Assembly (NCBI GenBank): GCA_035652315.1
Contig: DASREA010000027.1
Coordinates: 26,834-90,833 of the forward strand
Length of the DNA: 64,000 nucleotides
Direction: 5' to 3'
Origin: CANKHA01 sp035652315
GTDB lineage: Bacteria; Pseudomonadota; Alphaproteobacteria; Rhizobiales; Xanthobacteraceae
Shown here: positions 25,891 through 34,179 of the stretch, piece by piece
Layout of the letters: every line of letters starts with the position of its first letter
How positions within the stretch are numbered: position 1 is the stretch's first letter
Position numbers and translations under genes: made by a program
Notes under the pieces: model-generated
Database searches by the model: none
What the model was told of the DNA's origin: nothing
The model's input: only the letters and a program-made list of their open reading frames with translations

Positions 25891-27561
25891 ATGATGCTTT
25901 CCCGCCCGGGGACCGGCCACGATTTGATTGTCATGGCTTTGGGCGCAATCCAAGAGATGGAAAATCTGCTGGCCGAGGCGACGGCGAAGGTGCGGGCGCG
26001 CGTCGCCGTCGACGGACAGATCTTGCCGCGACTTTTCGAACGCGAGCAGCGCGCTACCCACGCCCTGGCCTGGATAGCGACCTATGTCGAAGCCATGCGG
26101 CAACTCGCCGGTTATGCGGAGCATATCCAGGACGCCGGCGAATTCGGCGAAATCGAGGATCTCGCAATCCGCATCTGCCTCGGCGAATATCTTGCGCAGA
26201 TTTTTGGCGGCATCCCGATAAGCCAAGGCGAGATGACGCGGCCCGCGGATGTCGGCATCACCGCTCCCGAGCTGGCGGCGCATATGACGGCCGACGTGGA
26301 AAATCTGATCGCCGCCGGCAACACCGCGCAACGGCGGGCGCGGCTCGCCGAACTGCTTCGGCGTCGCGAGGGCGCCGGAATCGGCGCGGGAAGCATTGAC
26401 GAAACGCTGGAATCGATTCGGGAGGAGGTGCGCAAATTTACCGTCGGCGCTGTGATGCAGCAGGCGCAGCGCTGGCATCTGTCGGATGCCTATATTCCCG
26501 ATGATATTCTGGCGCAGATGGCCGATCTTGGCGTCTTCGGCCTGACCATTCCCGATGAACTGGGCGGCATGGGCTTGGGGAAGCTCGCCATGGCCATTGT
26601 CGGCGAAGAACTGGCTCGCGGCTATGTCGGCGTCGGGTCGCTCGCCGCGAACGCGGTCCTGGCGGCGGAACTCATTCTGCGCCACGGCACCGAAGAGCAG
26701 AGGCAGCGATGGTTGCCGCGGATCGCCGCCGGCCGGACCGTCGCCGCGGCGGCGCTTAGCGAACCGGGCAGCGGCTCGGATTTGGCTTCAATCCGAACCA
26801 CCGCGCAGCGGCAGGGCGGCGTCTATAAGATTCGTGGCAGCAAAACATGGGTCACGCATGCGGCGCGGGCGGATCTTCTTCTGCTGCTGGCACGCACCAA
26901 CGGCAAGGAAAACGGCCATCGCGCGCTTTCCCTTCTTCTGGTCGAAAAGCAGCGCGACAGTGGCAGGCCGTTTCAGTCCGCAGCCCGCGTCAATAGCCGC
27001 GAATTGCAGGCGCTCGGTTGTCGCGGCCTGAAGGAATTCGAAGTGGCCTTCGATGACTTCGAAGTGCCGGTCGGCAGCTTGCTGGGAGAAGTCGAAGGAG
27101 CCGGTTTCAAGCAACTCATGGAAGCCTTCGAAACGACGCGCATCCAAACCGCGGCGCGCGCGGCGGGTGTCGCGCAATCGGCGCTCGATCTGGCCCTCGG
27201 CCATGCCGGCGAACCCACGCAATCGGGCGCGCACATCGCGGATTTTCCACGCATCGGCGACAAGCTCGCGATGATGACGGCAGAAATCGCCGCCGCGCGC
27301 CAGCTCACCGGCTTCGTCGCGCGCAAAAAAGACTCAGGCGCGCGTTGCGAGCTCGAGGCGGCCATGGCGAAGATGCTTGCCGCACGGGTCGCCTGGGCGG
27401 CGGCCGATTGCACGATGCAAATATATGGGGCCAACGGCTTGGCCACCGAATTACCCATTTCCCGCGTCTTGGCTGATGCCCGTGCCCTGAACATTGTGGA
27501 CGGGCCGTCTGAGATGCTGGCCCAAATTATCGCCCGACGCCTGCTCGACGGCGCCTCCTGA
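25891..27561 (+). CDS. mcd: Acyl-CoA dehydrogenase, (2S)-methylsuccinyl-CoA dehydrogenase-like
   Basis: A 556-residue FAD enzyme. Residues from about 170 are a full acyl-CoA dehydrogenase (AALSEPGSGSDLASIRTTA, KGSKTWVTH-type segment GSKTWVTHAAR, and C-terminal YGANGLATELPISRVLADAR). The first 170 residues are a helical extension; length and this extension fit methylsuccinyl-CoA dehydrogenase of the ethylmalonyl-CoA pathway, which makes mesaconyl-CoA. Odd point: where family members have EGxxE with the catalytic Glu, this one reads VDGPSEM, so the position is Asp537. Downstream adenosyltransferase, etfBA and 3-hydroxybutyryl-CoA dehydrogenase support the pathway. A different branched acyl-CoA substrate is possible. 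Tandem ATGs mark the start. Confidence 0.62.
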   Translation: MMLSRPGTGHDLIVMALGAIQEMENLLAEATAKVRARVAVDGQILPRLFEREQRATHALAWIATYVEAMRQLAGYAEHIQDAGEFGEIEDLAIRICLGEYLAQIFGGIPISQGEMTRPADVGITAPELAAHMTADVENLIAAGNTAQRRARLAELLRRREGAGIGAGSIDETLESIREEVRKFTVGAVMQQAQRWHLSDAYIPDDILAQMADLGVFGLTIPDELGGMGLGKLAMAIVGEELARGYVGVGSLAANAVLAAELILRHGTEEQRQRWLPRIAAGRTVAAAALSEPGSGSDLASIRTTAQRQGGVYKIRGSKTWVTHAARADLLLLLARTNGKENGHRALSLLLVEKQRDSGRPFQSAARVNSRELQALGCRGLKEFEVAFDDFEVPVGSLLGEVEGAGFKQLMEAFETTRIQTAARAAGVAQSALDLALGHAGEPTQSGAHIADFPRIGDKLAMMTAEIAAARQLTGFVARKKDSGARCELEAAMAKMLAARVAWAAADCTMQIYGANGLATELPISRVLADARALNIVDGPSEMLAQIIARRLLDGAS

Positions 27562-27608
27562 ACCGGTCGCCGCCGCGCTGGCCGGGCAACAATTTGGACG
27601 CGGCGACG

Positions 27609-27637
27609 TTGACCCCCAGCCGCGTCGGTGTTGTTAT
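27609..27637 (+). promoter_or_regulatory. Possible promoter of the host-attachment gene
   Basis: TTGACC (27609-27614) and TGTTAT (27632-27637) are 17 bp apart, ending 30 bp before the ATG at 27668. The -35 is good, the -10 moderate. Confidence 0.35.
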
Positions 27638-27667
27638 CGGCCGGAATTGTCGCGGGAGCGCTGGTCG

Positions 27668-28114
27668 ATGACCAAGGTCAAAATCCAGAACGGCGAATGG
27701 ATCGTTGTCTGCGATGGCAGCAAAGCCTTGTTGCTTGAGAATTCAGGCGACGAGAAATTTCCGAACCTCAAGACTCGGGAAGTATATCAGCAGGAGGACC
27801 TTCTGACCCGCGAACAGGGCACCGATGCCCCTGGCCGCGCTATTCAATCGGTCGGATCGATGCGGAGCGCCATGGAGCAATCCGATTGGCATGATCTGGG
27901 TGAAGACCGGTTTTTGGCGACCCTGGTCGAGCGGCTCGATGCCGCTATCCAGGCCGGACAGGCAAAGTCGTTGGTCATCGCGGCGCCGCCGCGCGCCCTC
28001 GGAATGCTCCGGCACCATTATTCGACGAACCTGCGCCGCGTCCTGCGCGCGGAGATTGACAAGGATCTGGTCAAGCTTCCGGTCTACGAAATCGAGAAAC
28101 ATCTCGCCGAATAG
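27668..28114 (+). CDS. Host attachment family protein
   Basis: A 148-residue small soluble protein of the host_attach family (named for a plant-attachment phenotype in Agrobacterium). It begins with the typical WIVVCDGSKALLLENSGDEKFPNLKTR-type strand pattern (here split as WIVVCDGSKALLLENSGD), has FLATLVERLDAA and the SLVIAAPPRALGMLR segment, and ends EIDKDLVKLPVYEIEKHL, all conserved in the family. The fold resembles the eRF1 central domain; the molecular role is not known. ATG 27668 is used because upstream in-frame sequence belongs to the end of the dehydrogenase gene. It is followed by the twin-TM gene after 41 bp. Confidence 0.88.
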   Translation: MTKVKIQNGEWIVVCDGSKALLLENSGDEKFPNLKTREVYQQEDLLTREQGTDAPGRAIQSVGSMRSAMEQSDWHDLGEDRFLATLVERLDAAIQAGQAKSLVIAAPPRALGMLRHHYSTNLRRVLRAEIDKDLVKLPVYEIEKHLAE

Positions 28115-28155
28115 ACACAAATGGCGGCCGCCCGCATGGGCGAAAGGACAAAAGC

Positions 28156-28344
28156 ATGTCCGGTACAACTATCGTCGTGATCATCGCACTTGCCGCCGTG
28201 GCGGTCGTGTTGTTCCTCGGCTTGGCAAACATGCTGCGCGGCGGTTCGCCCGCCGTGTCGCAGCGACTGATGCGCTGGCGCGTGCTGCTGCAATTCGTCG
28301 CCATCGTCATCATCATCATTGCCATTTGGGCGGCGAAACAATAG
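28156..28344 (+). CDS. Twin transmembrane protein (HIG1-like)
   Basis: A 62-residue membrane protein with two helices (about 5-25 and 43-60) joined by a short basic loop that contains QRLMRWRVLLQF, the QRxMRxRV-type motif of the hypoxia-induced gene 1 domain. In alphaproteobacteria this small gene commonly sits directly before the cobalamin adenosyltransferase gene, as here (7-bp gap). HIG1 proteins elsewhere associate with respiratory complexes; the bacterial role is unproved. AAAGGA lies before the ATG. Confidence 0.82.
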   Translation: MSGTTIVVIIALAAVAVVLFLGLANMLRGGSPAVSQRLMRWRVLLQFVAIVIIIIAIWAAKQ

Positions 28345-28351
28345 CTGGCGC

Positions 28352-28924
28352 ATGGTCGTCCTCAACCGCATCTACACGCGCACCGGCGACGACGGCACCA
28401 CGGCCTTGGGCAGCGGCGAGCGCCGCAAGAAATACGATCTGCGCGTGGCCGCTTACGGCACCCTGGACGAGCTGAACGCGGTGATCGGCGTGGCGCGGCT
28501 TCATACTGCAAGCGATACCGCTCTCGATCAGGCGCTCGGCCGCGTGCAGAACGATCTCTTCGATGTCGAGGCCGATCTTTGCCTGGCGTCCAAGGGGCCG
28601 GCCGGCGCCCGCCTGACGGCGACCGAGGCACAGGTGCAATGGCTCGAAGACCAGATCGACCATTTCAATGCGGGCTTAGCCTCGCTCAAGTCCTTCGTGC
28701 TCCCTGGCGGTAGTCCGGCGGCGGCGTATCTGCACCTGGCTCGCACGGTATGCCGCCGCGCCGAACGGTTGATGGTCGAGCTCAACGACACGCCCGGCGA
28801 GGGCGTCGGCGCACCGGCTCTGAAATATGTGAACCGCCTGTCCGATTTTCTCTTCGTTGCCGGACGCCACGCCAATGACCGGGGCGCGCGCGACGTTCTT
28901 TGGGCGCCGGGCGCGCATCGCTGA
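28352..28924 (+). CDS. Cob(I)yrinic acid a,c-diamide adenosyltransferase (PduO type)
   Basis: A 190-residue ATP:corrinoid adenosyltransferase that forms adenosylcobalamin. The N-terminal ATP motif is YTRTGDDGTTALGSGER, and the helical bundle ends with the signature LARTVCRRAERLMVEL; NRLSDFLFVAGRHAN is also conserved. ATG 28352 follows the twin-TM stop by 7 bp; upstream in-frame codons overlap that gene. Adenosylcobalamin is the cofactor of ethylmalonyl-CoA and methylmalonyl-CoA mutases, which links it to the CoA-ester genes around it. Confidence 0.93.
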   Translation: MVVLNRIYTRTGDDGTTALGSGERRKKYDLRVAAYGTLDELNAVIGVARLHTASDTALDQALGRVQNDLFDVEADLCLASKGPAGARLTATEAQVQWLEDQIDHFNAGLASLKSFVLPGGSPAAAYLHLARTVCRRAERLMVELNDTPGEGVGAPALKYVNRLSDFLFVAGRHANDRGARDVLWAPGAHR

Positions 28925-28957
28925 CGCTTGGCCGGTGAATTGTTTGTTGCCGTCGCG

Positions 28958-28986
28958 TTGACCCGCTAGCCTGCCGCCTTTAGTTT
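28958..28986 (+). promoter_or_regulatory. Likely promoter of etfBA
   Basis: TTGACC (28958-28963) and TAGTTT (28981-28986) are separated by 17 bp, about 30 bp upstream of the etfB start. It suggests that etfBA can be transcribed separately from the adenosyltransferase. Confidence 0.4.
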
Positions 28987-29015
28987 CGCGCTTCAGCGCC
29001 TCTGGGGAACGAGGA

Positions 29016-29765
29016 ATGAAGATTCTTGTGCCGGTGAAGCGGGTCGTGGACTTCAACGTCAAGATCCGCGTCAAGGCCGACGGCTCTGGCGTCGAGCTTG
29101 CCAACGTGAAGATGTCGATGAACCCCTTCGACGAGATCGCGGTGGAGGAAGCGATCAGATTGAAGGAAGCCGGCAAAGCCTCGGAGATCGTCGCCGTCTC
29201 GATCGGCCCGGCGCAGGCCGCGGAAACCATCCGCACGGCGCTGGCCATGGGCGCCGATCGCGGCATTTTGGTGAAGACCGACGCGCCGGTCGAGCCGCTG
29301 GCGGTCGCCAAAATTCTCAAGGCCATCGTTGCGGCGGAACAGCCCGGCCTCGTCGTCCTCGGCAAACAGGCGATCGACGACGATTGCAACCAAACGGGGC
29401 AGATGTTGGCGGCGCTGCTCGGCTGGCCGCAGGGTACCTTTGCCTCTAAGCTCGTCATCGAAGGCAACGACGTCGTAGTGACGCGCGAGGTCGATGGCGG
29501 GCTGCAAACGGTGAAGCTGAAAGGCCCTGCCGTCGTCACCACCGATTTGCGGCTCAACGAGCCACGCTACGCCAGCCTGCCCAACATCATGAAATCCAAG
29601 AAAAAGCCGATCGAGGAGAAGACGCCGCAGGATTATGGCGTCGATACCGCGCCGCGCCTCGAGGTGCTCAAGACGGTCGAGCCGGCGCGGCGCAAAAGCG
29701 GCATCAAGGTCGCCTCGGTCGTCGATCTCGTTGGCAGGCTGAAGAACGAAGCGGGAGTGCTGTGA
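29016..29765 (+). CDS. etfB: Electron transfer flavoprotein beta subunit
   Basis: A 249-residue beta subunit of ETF, which binds AMP and, with EtfA, carries electrons from acyl-CoA dehydrogenases to the ETF:quinone oxidoreductase. It has MKILVPVKRVVDFNVKIRVK at the start, MSMNPFDEIAVEEAIRLKE, the LGKQAIDDDCNQTGQMLAALL region, and the C-terminal SVVDLVGRLKNEAGVL recognition end. A GAGGA ribosome site precedes ATG 29016. It is coupled to etfA (TGATG). The nearby methylsuccinyl-CoA dehydrogenase-like enzyme is a plausible electron donor. Confidence 0.96.
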   Translation: MKILVPVKRVVDFNVKIRVKADGSGVELANVKMSMNPFDEIAVEEAIRLKEAGKASEIVAVSIGPAQAAETIRTALAMGADRGILVKTDAPVEPLAVAKILKAIVAAEQPGLVVLGKQAIDDDCNQTGQMLAALLGWPQGTFASKLVIEGNDVVVTREVDGGLQTVKLKGPAVVTTDLRLNEPRYASLPNIMKSKKKPIEEKTPQDYGVDTAPRLEVLKTVEPARRKSGIKVASVVDLVGRLKNEAGVL

Positions 29766-30709
29766 TGGCCACGCTCCTTCTTGCCGAACACGACAACAGG
29801 ACCTTGCGCGACACCACGGCCAAGGCGCTTAGCGCGGCGAAGCAACTCGGCGGCGAGGTGCATGTGCTGGTGGCGGGCGCCGATTGCCGCGGCGTGGCCG
29901 AGGCGGCGGCGAAGCTCGATGGCGTTGCCAAGGTGCTGCTGGCGGACGCCGCGCCTTACGCGCATATGCTGGCCGAGCCGGTCGCAACACTCATCGTTTC
30001 GCTCGCCGGCCAATACGATGCGCTCGTCGCGCCGGCGAGCACGCTGGGCAAGAACATCCTGCCGCGCGTGGCCGCGCTGCTTGATGTCATGCAAATCTCC
30101 GACATCACCAAGGTGGTTTCGGCGGACACTTTCGAGCGTCCCATCTATGCCGGAAATGCCATTCAGACCGTGCGCGCGCGCGATGCCAAGAAGGTCGTCA
30201 CCGTGCGCACCGCCGCGTTCCCTGCCGCGGGCGGCGGCGGCAATGCGCCGATTGAACCAGTCGCGCCGGCGGCGGATGCCGGCATCTCCAGCTTCGTCGG
30301 CGAAGAGCTCTCCAAGCTCGATCGTCCTGAACTGACCTCGGCCAAGATCATCATCTCCGGCGGCCGCGCGCTGCAGAGCCGCGAGAATTTCGCCAAATAT
30401 ATCGAGCCGGTGGCCGACAAGCTTGGCGCCGCGATCGGCGCCTCGCGCGCGGCGGTCGATGCCGGCTATGCGCCGAACGACTGGCAGGTGGGACAGACTG
30501 GCAAAGTCGTGGCACCGGAATTGTATATCGCCGTCGGCATTTCCGGCGCTATACAGCATCTCGCCGGCATGAAGGATTCCAAGGTGATTGTCGCCATCAA
30601 CAAGGACGAGGAAGCGCCGATTTTTCAGGTCGCCGACTATGGCCTGGTCGCCGATCTTTACCAGGCTTTGCCAGAACTAGCGGCCGAACTGAGCAAACTC
30701 GGCCGTTGA
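29765..30709 (+). CDS. etfA: Electron transfer flavoprotein alpha subunit
   Basis: A 314-residue FAD-binding alpha subunit of ETF. The C-terminal FAD domain has SAKIIISGGRALQS, GASRAAVDAGYAPNDWQVGQ split around the FAD site, GQTGKVVAPELYIAVGISGA and IVAINKDEEAPIF, the classic ETF-alpha signature. The start ATG shares a base with the etfB stop. Downstream, after 94 bp, is 3-hydroxybutyryl-CoA dehydrogenase on the same strand. Confidence 0.96.
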   Translation: MATLLLAEHDNRTLRDTTAKALSAAKQLGGEVHVLVAGADCRGVAEAAAKLDGVAKVLLADAAPYAHMLAEPVATLIVSLAGQYDALVAPASTLGKNILPRVAALLDVMQISDITKVVSADTFERPIYAGNAIQTVRARDAKKVVTVRTAAFPAAGGGGNAPIEPVAPAADAGISSFVGEELSKLDRPELTSAKIIISGGRALQSRENFAKYIEPVADKLGAAIGASRAAVDAGYAPNDWQVGQTGKVVAPELYIAVGISGAIQHLAGMKDSKVIVAINKDEEAPIFQVADYGLVADLYQALPELAAELSKLGR

Positions 30710-30803
30710 CTATTTCGCAAAACAACAGATCGCACTATGTTCATGCGGTTTTCACCGTATGGGGCGTTTCTTAACGAGGCGCGGAACGATCGGATGATCC
30801 GTC

Positions 30804-31685
30804 ATGGCGCTCGCAATTCGTAACGTCGGCGTGATTGGCGCCGGGCAGATGGGCAACGGCATCGCCCATGTCTGCGCGCTGGCCGGCTTCTCCGTGCTGG
30901 TGCATGACGTGACGCCGGACCGGATCAAAGCCGGCCTTGCGACCATCAACGGCAACATGGCGCGTCAGGTCAGCCGCAAGATCATTTCCGAAGACGACCG
31001 CAAGGCGGCGCTCAGCCGGATCAGTCCGGCCAACAATATCGACGAGCTTTCCGCCTGCGACCTCGCCATCGAGACCGCAACCGAGCAGGAACAGGTCAAG
31101 CGGCAGATTTTCGCCGCCTTGTGCCCGGTGTTGAAGCCGGAGGCGATCGTCGCCACCAATACCTCCTCCATCTCGATCACGCGGCTGGCGTCGGCCACCG
31201 ACCGGCCCGAACGCTTCATCGGCATCCATTTCATGAATCCGGTGCCGCTGATGGAATTGGTCGAGTTGATCCGCGGCCTCGCTACCGGCGACGAGACTTT
31301 CGAAACCGCCAAGGCTTTCGTCACCAAGCTCGGCAAGACCATCGCGGTCTCCGAGGATTCCCCCGCCTTCATCGTCAACCGCGTGCTGCTGCCGATGATC
31401 AACGAGGCGATCTACGCGCTTTACGAGGGCGTCGGCACCGTCGAGGCGATCGATACCGCGATGCGGCTCGGCGCCCACCACCCGATGGGTCCGCTGGAGC
31501 TTGCCGATTTCATCGGGCTAGATACTTGTCTCGCGGTCATGCAGGTGCTGCACGAAGGCCTGGCCGATTCGAAATACCGGCCCTGTCCGCTCCTGGTGAA
31601 ATACGTCGAGGCCGGCTGGCTTGGCCGCAAGACGCAGCGCGGCTTTTACGATTACCGCGGCGAGAAGCCGGTGCCGACGCGCTAA
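30804..31685 (+). CDS. 3-hydroxybutyryl-CoA dehydrogenase
   Basis: A 293-residue NAD(P)-dependent L-3-hydroxyacyl-CoA dehydrogenase of the short-chain PaaH/Hbd type. The nucleotide site is VIGAGQMGNGIAHVCALAGF, the catalytic His/Glu motif is GIHFMNPVPLMELVE and the substrate helix has DSPAFIVNRVLLPMINEA; it ends with RKTQRGFYDYRG. It interconverts acetoacetyl-CoA and 3-hydroxybutyryl-CoA and so connects polyhydroxybutyrate/acetoacetyl-CoA with crotonyl-CoA, the entry point of the ethylmalonyl-CoA route. It follows etfA, an arrangement also seen in relatives. Confidence 0.93.
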   Translation: MALAIRNVGVIGAGQMGNGIAHVCALAGFSVLVHDVTPDRIKAGLATINGNMARQVSRKIISEDDRKAALSRISPANNIDELSACDLAIETATEQEQVKRQIFAALCPVLKPEAIVATNTSSISITRLASATDRPERFIGIHFMNPVPLMELVELIRGLATGDETFETAKAFVTKLGKTIAVSEDSPAFIVNRVLLPMINEAIYALYEGVGTVEAIDTAMRLGAHHPMGPLELADFIGLDTCLAVMQVLHEGLADSKYRPCPLLVKYVEAGWLGRKTQRGFYDYRGEKPVPTR

Positions 31686-31709
31686 AGCGCGATCGGTAAC
31701 GGCGCAGCG

Positions 31710-32183
31710 TTACGCCAGTTGCTCCGCCATCTTGTCGAGGCTCTGGCTCCAGCCCGCCTCCATGCCGTCCAGCATCGCCGGCGCCGCTGGTACAAGGCCC
31801 TTGGCAAAGCTGTGCAGCGTCAGCTTCGTGTTGCCGCCTTGCTCTTCCAGGATGACGGTCGTCTTGCCCTCGAGCAGATGATTGCCATCATTATCGATGG
31901 CGATGTTGGAGAACACCAATCGCTCCGGCGGTTTCACCTCGCTAAAAACGCCCTTCATTGGATAGTCGTTGCCATCCGGCCCATGCATGACGATGCGCAA
32001 GGCGCCGCCGACACGGACGTCCAGTTGAGGGACAGAGCTGGTGAATCCACGCGGGCCGAACCATCGCGCCAGGTGCATCGGCTCGGTCCACGCCCGCCAA
32101 ACAAGCTCGCGCGGCGCATTGAACAGGCGGGTAAGCGTGATCGTGCGTTCGCCATAAGGCGCCGTCTGCACCGCACTGTTCAC
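31710..32183 (-). CDS. SRPBCC (AHSA1-type) protein, cassette gene 5
   Basis: A 157-residue START-like/AHSA1 domain protein. It carries the family pattern FNAPRELVWRAWTEPMHLARWFGPRGF, seen here as NAPRELVWRAWTEP then LARWFGP, followed by RVGGALRIVMHGPDG and the C-terminal GWSQSLDKMAEQL. These small proteins form a hydrophobic cavity for lipophilic ligands; enzymatic function is not known for this type. The start overlaps the VOC gene stop as ATGA (4 bp), so it is coupled in the ArsR-led operon, as its last gene. It converges on hbd with a 24-bp gap. Confidence 0.87.
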   Translation of the reverse strand: MNSAVQTAPYGERTITLTRLFNAPRELVWRAWTEPMHLARWFGPRGFTSSVPQLDVRVGGALRIVMHGPDGNDYPMKGVFSEVKPPERLVFSNIAIDNDGNHLLEGKTTVILEEQGGNTKLTLHSFAKGLVPAAPAMLDGMEAGWSQSLDKMAEQLA

Positions 32184-32686
32184 GCGGCTTCTCCCGCATA
32201 GGCACGCTCGATCGTCGCGAGGTCGAGCTTTTTCATCTTCATGAAGGCATTCATGACGCGCGCCGATTTCGCCGTGTCGGGATCGCTCAGCATCTGCGGA
32301 ATCGCGCTTGGCACCACTTGCCAGGACAGGCCAAATTTATCCTTAAGCCAGCCGCAAGGGCCTTCCTGGCCGCCGCCGTCAGAGAGCTTGGCCCAGTAGT
32401 AGTCGATGTCCGGCTGCGCGTCGCAAAAGATCTGAAACGACACCGCTTCGTCGAACTTGAATTGCGGGCCGCCGTTCAGCGCGACGAAGGGCTGTCCTTC
32501 GAGCTCGAATTCGACCGTCATCACCGAACCGGCGGGCTTGCCGTGCACGTCCTGCCCCGCATTGGGAAAGCGGCTGATCCTGCCCAGCTTGGCATTCTTG
32601 AACACCGAGCAATAGAACCGCGCCGCCTCTTCGGCCTGTGTGTCGAACCACAGGCAAGGGGCGATCTTGTGCTTTGCGATTGTCAT
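32180..32686 (-). CDS. VOC superfamily protein (PhnB-type), cassette gene 4
   Basis: A 168-residue glyoxalase-fold protein of the PhnB/3-demethylubiquinone methyltransferase-like type. It opens with IAPCLWFDTQAEEAARFYCS, has SVMTVEFELEGQPFVALNGG and ends with the ARVMNAFMKMKKLDLATIE helix that marks this subgroup. VOC proteins bind metal or aromatic ligands; members include resistance and isomerase proteins, but this subgroup is uncharacterised. It is 22 bp from the upstream SRPBCC gene and overlaps the next one by 4 bp. Confidence 0.88.
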   Translation of the reverse strand: MTIAKHKIAPCLWFDTQAEEAARFYCSVFKNAKLGRISRFPNAGQDVHGKPAGSVMTVEFELEGQPFVALNGGPQFKFDEAVSFQIFCDAQPDIDYYWAKLSDGGGQEGPCGWLKDKFGLSWQVVPSAIPQMLSDPDTAKSARVMNAFMKMKKLDLATIERAYAGEAA

Positions 32687-32708
32687 GCTTCGTCCCTTCC
32701 GCTGCGTC

Positions 32709-33236
32709 TCACTTCGCCTTCGCCAAATAGGCTTCGAGCTGGTCCATGGTGCCGGTCCAGCCTTGGGTCATGCTGGGACGGCCAGCCTCGAAGGCTTGGC
32801 GTTCCGCTTCGCTGGCGTTGTAGGGCATCCAGCTCACGGTGAACCTGGTCTTGCCGCCAGGCGCGTCCTCGAACGTGAATGTGGAGAGCATGTAAAGCGG
32901 CCAGGTCGGAGCCATCGGATGGCGCGTCACCCCGCGCTTCTCATCGGAGAACGAGTTCATAAAGACGAGCCGTTCCTGCGGCACGATCTCGCGATAGGTG
33001 AACAGGCCCCACATCGGCGTGCCGTCGGGCGCTTTCAGGCCGTAGTGGTAGGTGCCGCCGACGCGCAGATCCATGGCGGAAGCGGTCACGGTGAAGCCCT
33101 TCGGGCCCCACCATTGCTTCATGCGCTCCGGATCGGTGAAGCATTTCCAAAGCAGATCCCGCGGCACGTCAAACACGCGCGAGATGACGAAGTCCTTGGT
33201 TTTGGTTTCTGCGCTCGAAGCCATTCGCTCCTCCAC
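32709..33236 (-). CDS. SRPBCC (AHSA1-type) protein, cassette gene 3
   Basis: A 175-residue AHSA1-like domain protein. Motifs are VPRDLLWKCFTDPERMKQWW then GPKGF, DLRVGGTYHYGLKAPDG, the TRFTVSWMPYNASEAERQAF helix and GWTGTMDQLEAYLAK at the end. It is a more distant relative of the two other SRPBCC genes in this operon (about the same length, a different ligand-loop). Predicted to bind a hydrophobic ligand or act as a small hydrolase/isomerase; not known. It lies between the two VOC genes. Confidence 0.87.
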   Translation of the reverse strand: MEERMASSAETKTKDFVISRVFDVPRDLLWKCFTDPERMKQWWGPKGFTVTASAMDLRVGGTYHYGLKAPDGTPMWGLFTYREIVPQERLVFMNSFSDEKRGVTRHPMAPTWPLYMLSTFTFEDAPGGKTRFTVSWMPYNASEAERQAFEAGRPSMTQGWTGTMDQLEAYLAKAK

Positions 33237-33256
33237 CGCAATCGGCCCCTAGCGGA

Positions 33257-33667
33257 TTAATTCGCCGGAACAATGATCATCCAGCCGATACCGAATTTGT
33301 CGGCAAGCACTCCGAAACGCCGCGCGAAAAAAGTTTTGTCCATCGGCATTCTTACTTCGCCTCCCGCGCTCAAGGCGCCGAACAGCTTGTCCGCTTCAGC
33401 CTCGTCTTTGGGGTAAAGCGTCAAGGAGAAGCCTTGAAAGTTTGGTTTGCCCGTGTTGCGGCCGTCGGAGGCCAAAACCGTACTGTCTCCAATCTTGATG
33501 CTTGCATGCATCACTTTGTCGCCACTTCCGGGAGAGATCATTGACTGGTCGGGGGCGTCCTTGAAGCGCATGACCATTTCGGTCTTGGCGCCGAGAGTTT
33601 TTTGGTAGAACTCGATCGCCTCGTCGCAGCGGCCATCGAAAAACAGATAAGGCTGTATCTGCATCAC
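33257..33667 (-). CDS. VOC superfamily protein (PhnB-type), cassette gene 2
   Basis: A 136-residue single-domain glyoxalase-fold protein: it begins MMQIQPYLFFDGRCDEAIEF, continues YQKTLGAKTEMVMRFKDAPD, and ends with GVLADKFGIGWMI, the usual PhnB pattern. It is shorter than the other VOC member of the operon and lacks that protein's extra C-terminal helix. Genes before and after are SRPBCC proteins at 20-26 bp spacing. Substrate unknown. Confidence 0.88.
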   Translation of the reverse strand: MMQIQPYLFFDGRCDEAIEFYQKTLGAKTEMVMRFKDAPDQSMISPGSGDKVMHASIKIGDSTVLASDGRNTGKPNFQGFSLTLYPKDEAEADKLFGALSAGGEVRMPMDKTFFARRFGVLADKFGIGWMIIVPAN

Positions 33668-33693
33668 GTTCCTCCTTTTGTGCTTGGCGCAAT

Positions 33694-34179
33694 CTACGCG
33701 TTCATTGTGGCAAGATAGTCAGCGAGCCGCGCCATAGTCTGCGAAAGCCCCTTATCGGCGCCATATTCCTTGATCACGCGATCACGTTCTTGCGCCGACG
33801 GGAATCGTCCATGCCAGACGAGACGGGTACGCCCGCCGTCAAGTTCCTCGAAAGTCAAAGTTTGGGTGAATTGCACCGGTTCGACGTCGTCGCCGCCGCC
33901 ATGACGATAGACGATGCGTTCTGGCGGCAGGATCTCGTCATAGGTCACGCGATTCTGATAATCGCGGCCGTCCGGCCCATGCATCACGAATCGCCAAGCG
34001 CCGCCGGGGCGGAAGTCGAAACTGAGGGTCGTCGTGGTGAAGCCGTCCGGGCCCCACCACCGCGCCAGATGCTTCGGGTCGGTGAAGGCCGAAAATACCA
34101 GTTCGCGCGGCGCTTCAAAAATACGCGAGCCTATGATCGACCGCGGATCATGGAGATCGATACTACTTTTTGCGCTCAC
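33694..34179 (-). CDS. SRPBCC (AHSA1-type) protein, cassette gene 1
   Basis: A 161-residue AHSA1-like protein with FEAPRELVFSAFTDPKHLAR then WWGPDGFTTTTLSFDFRPGG and RLVWHGRFPSAQERDRV. It overlaps the 3' end of the arsR gene by 17 bp, the ordinary arrangement of the widespread ArsR-AHSA1 pairs, so it is the repressor's primary partner gene. The proteins at 31710 and 32709 are its paralogues. Confidence 0.88.
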   Translation of the reverse strand: MSAKSSIDLHDPRSIIGSRIFEAPRELVFSAFTDPKHLARWWGPDGFTTTTLSFDFRPGGAWRFVMHGPDGRDYQNRVTYDEILPPERIVYRHGGGDDVEPVQFTQTLTFEELDGGRTRLVWHGRFPSAQERDRVIKEYGADKGLSQTMARLADYLATMNA

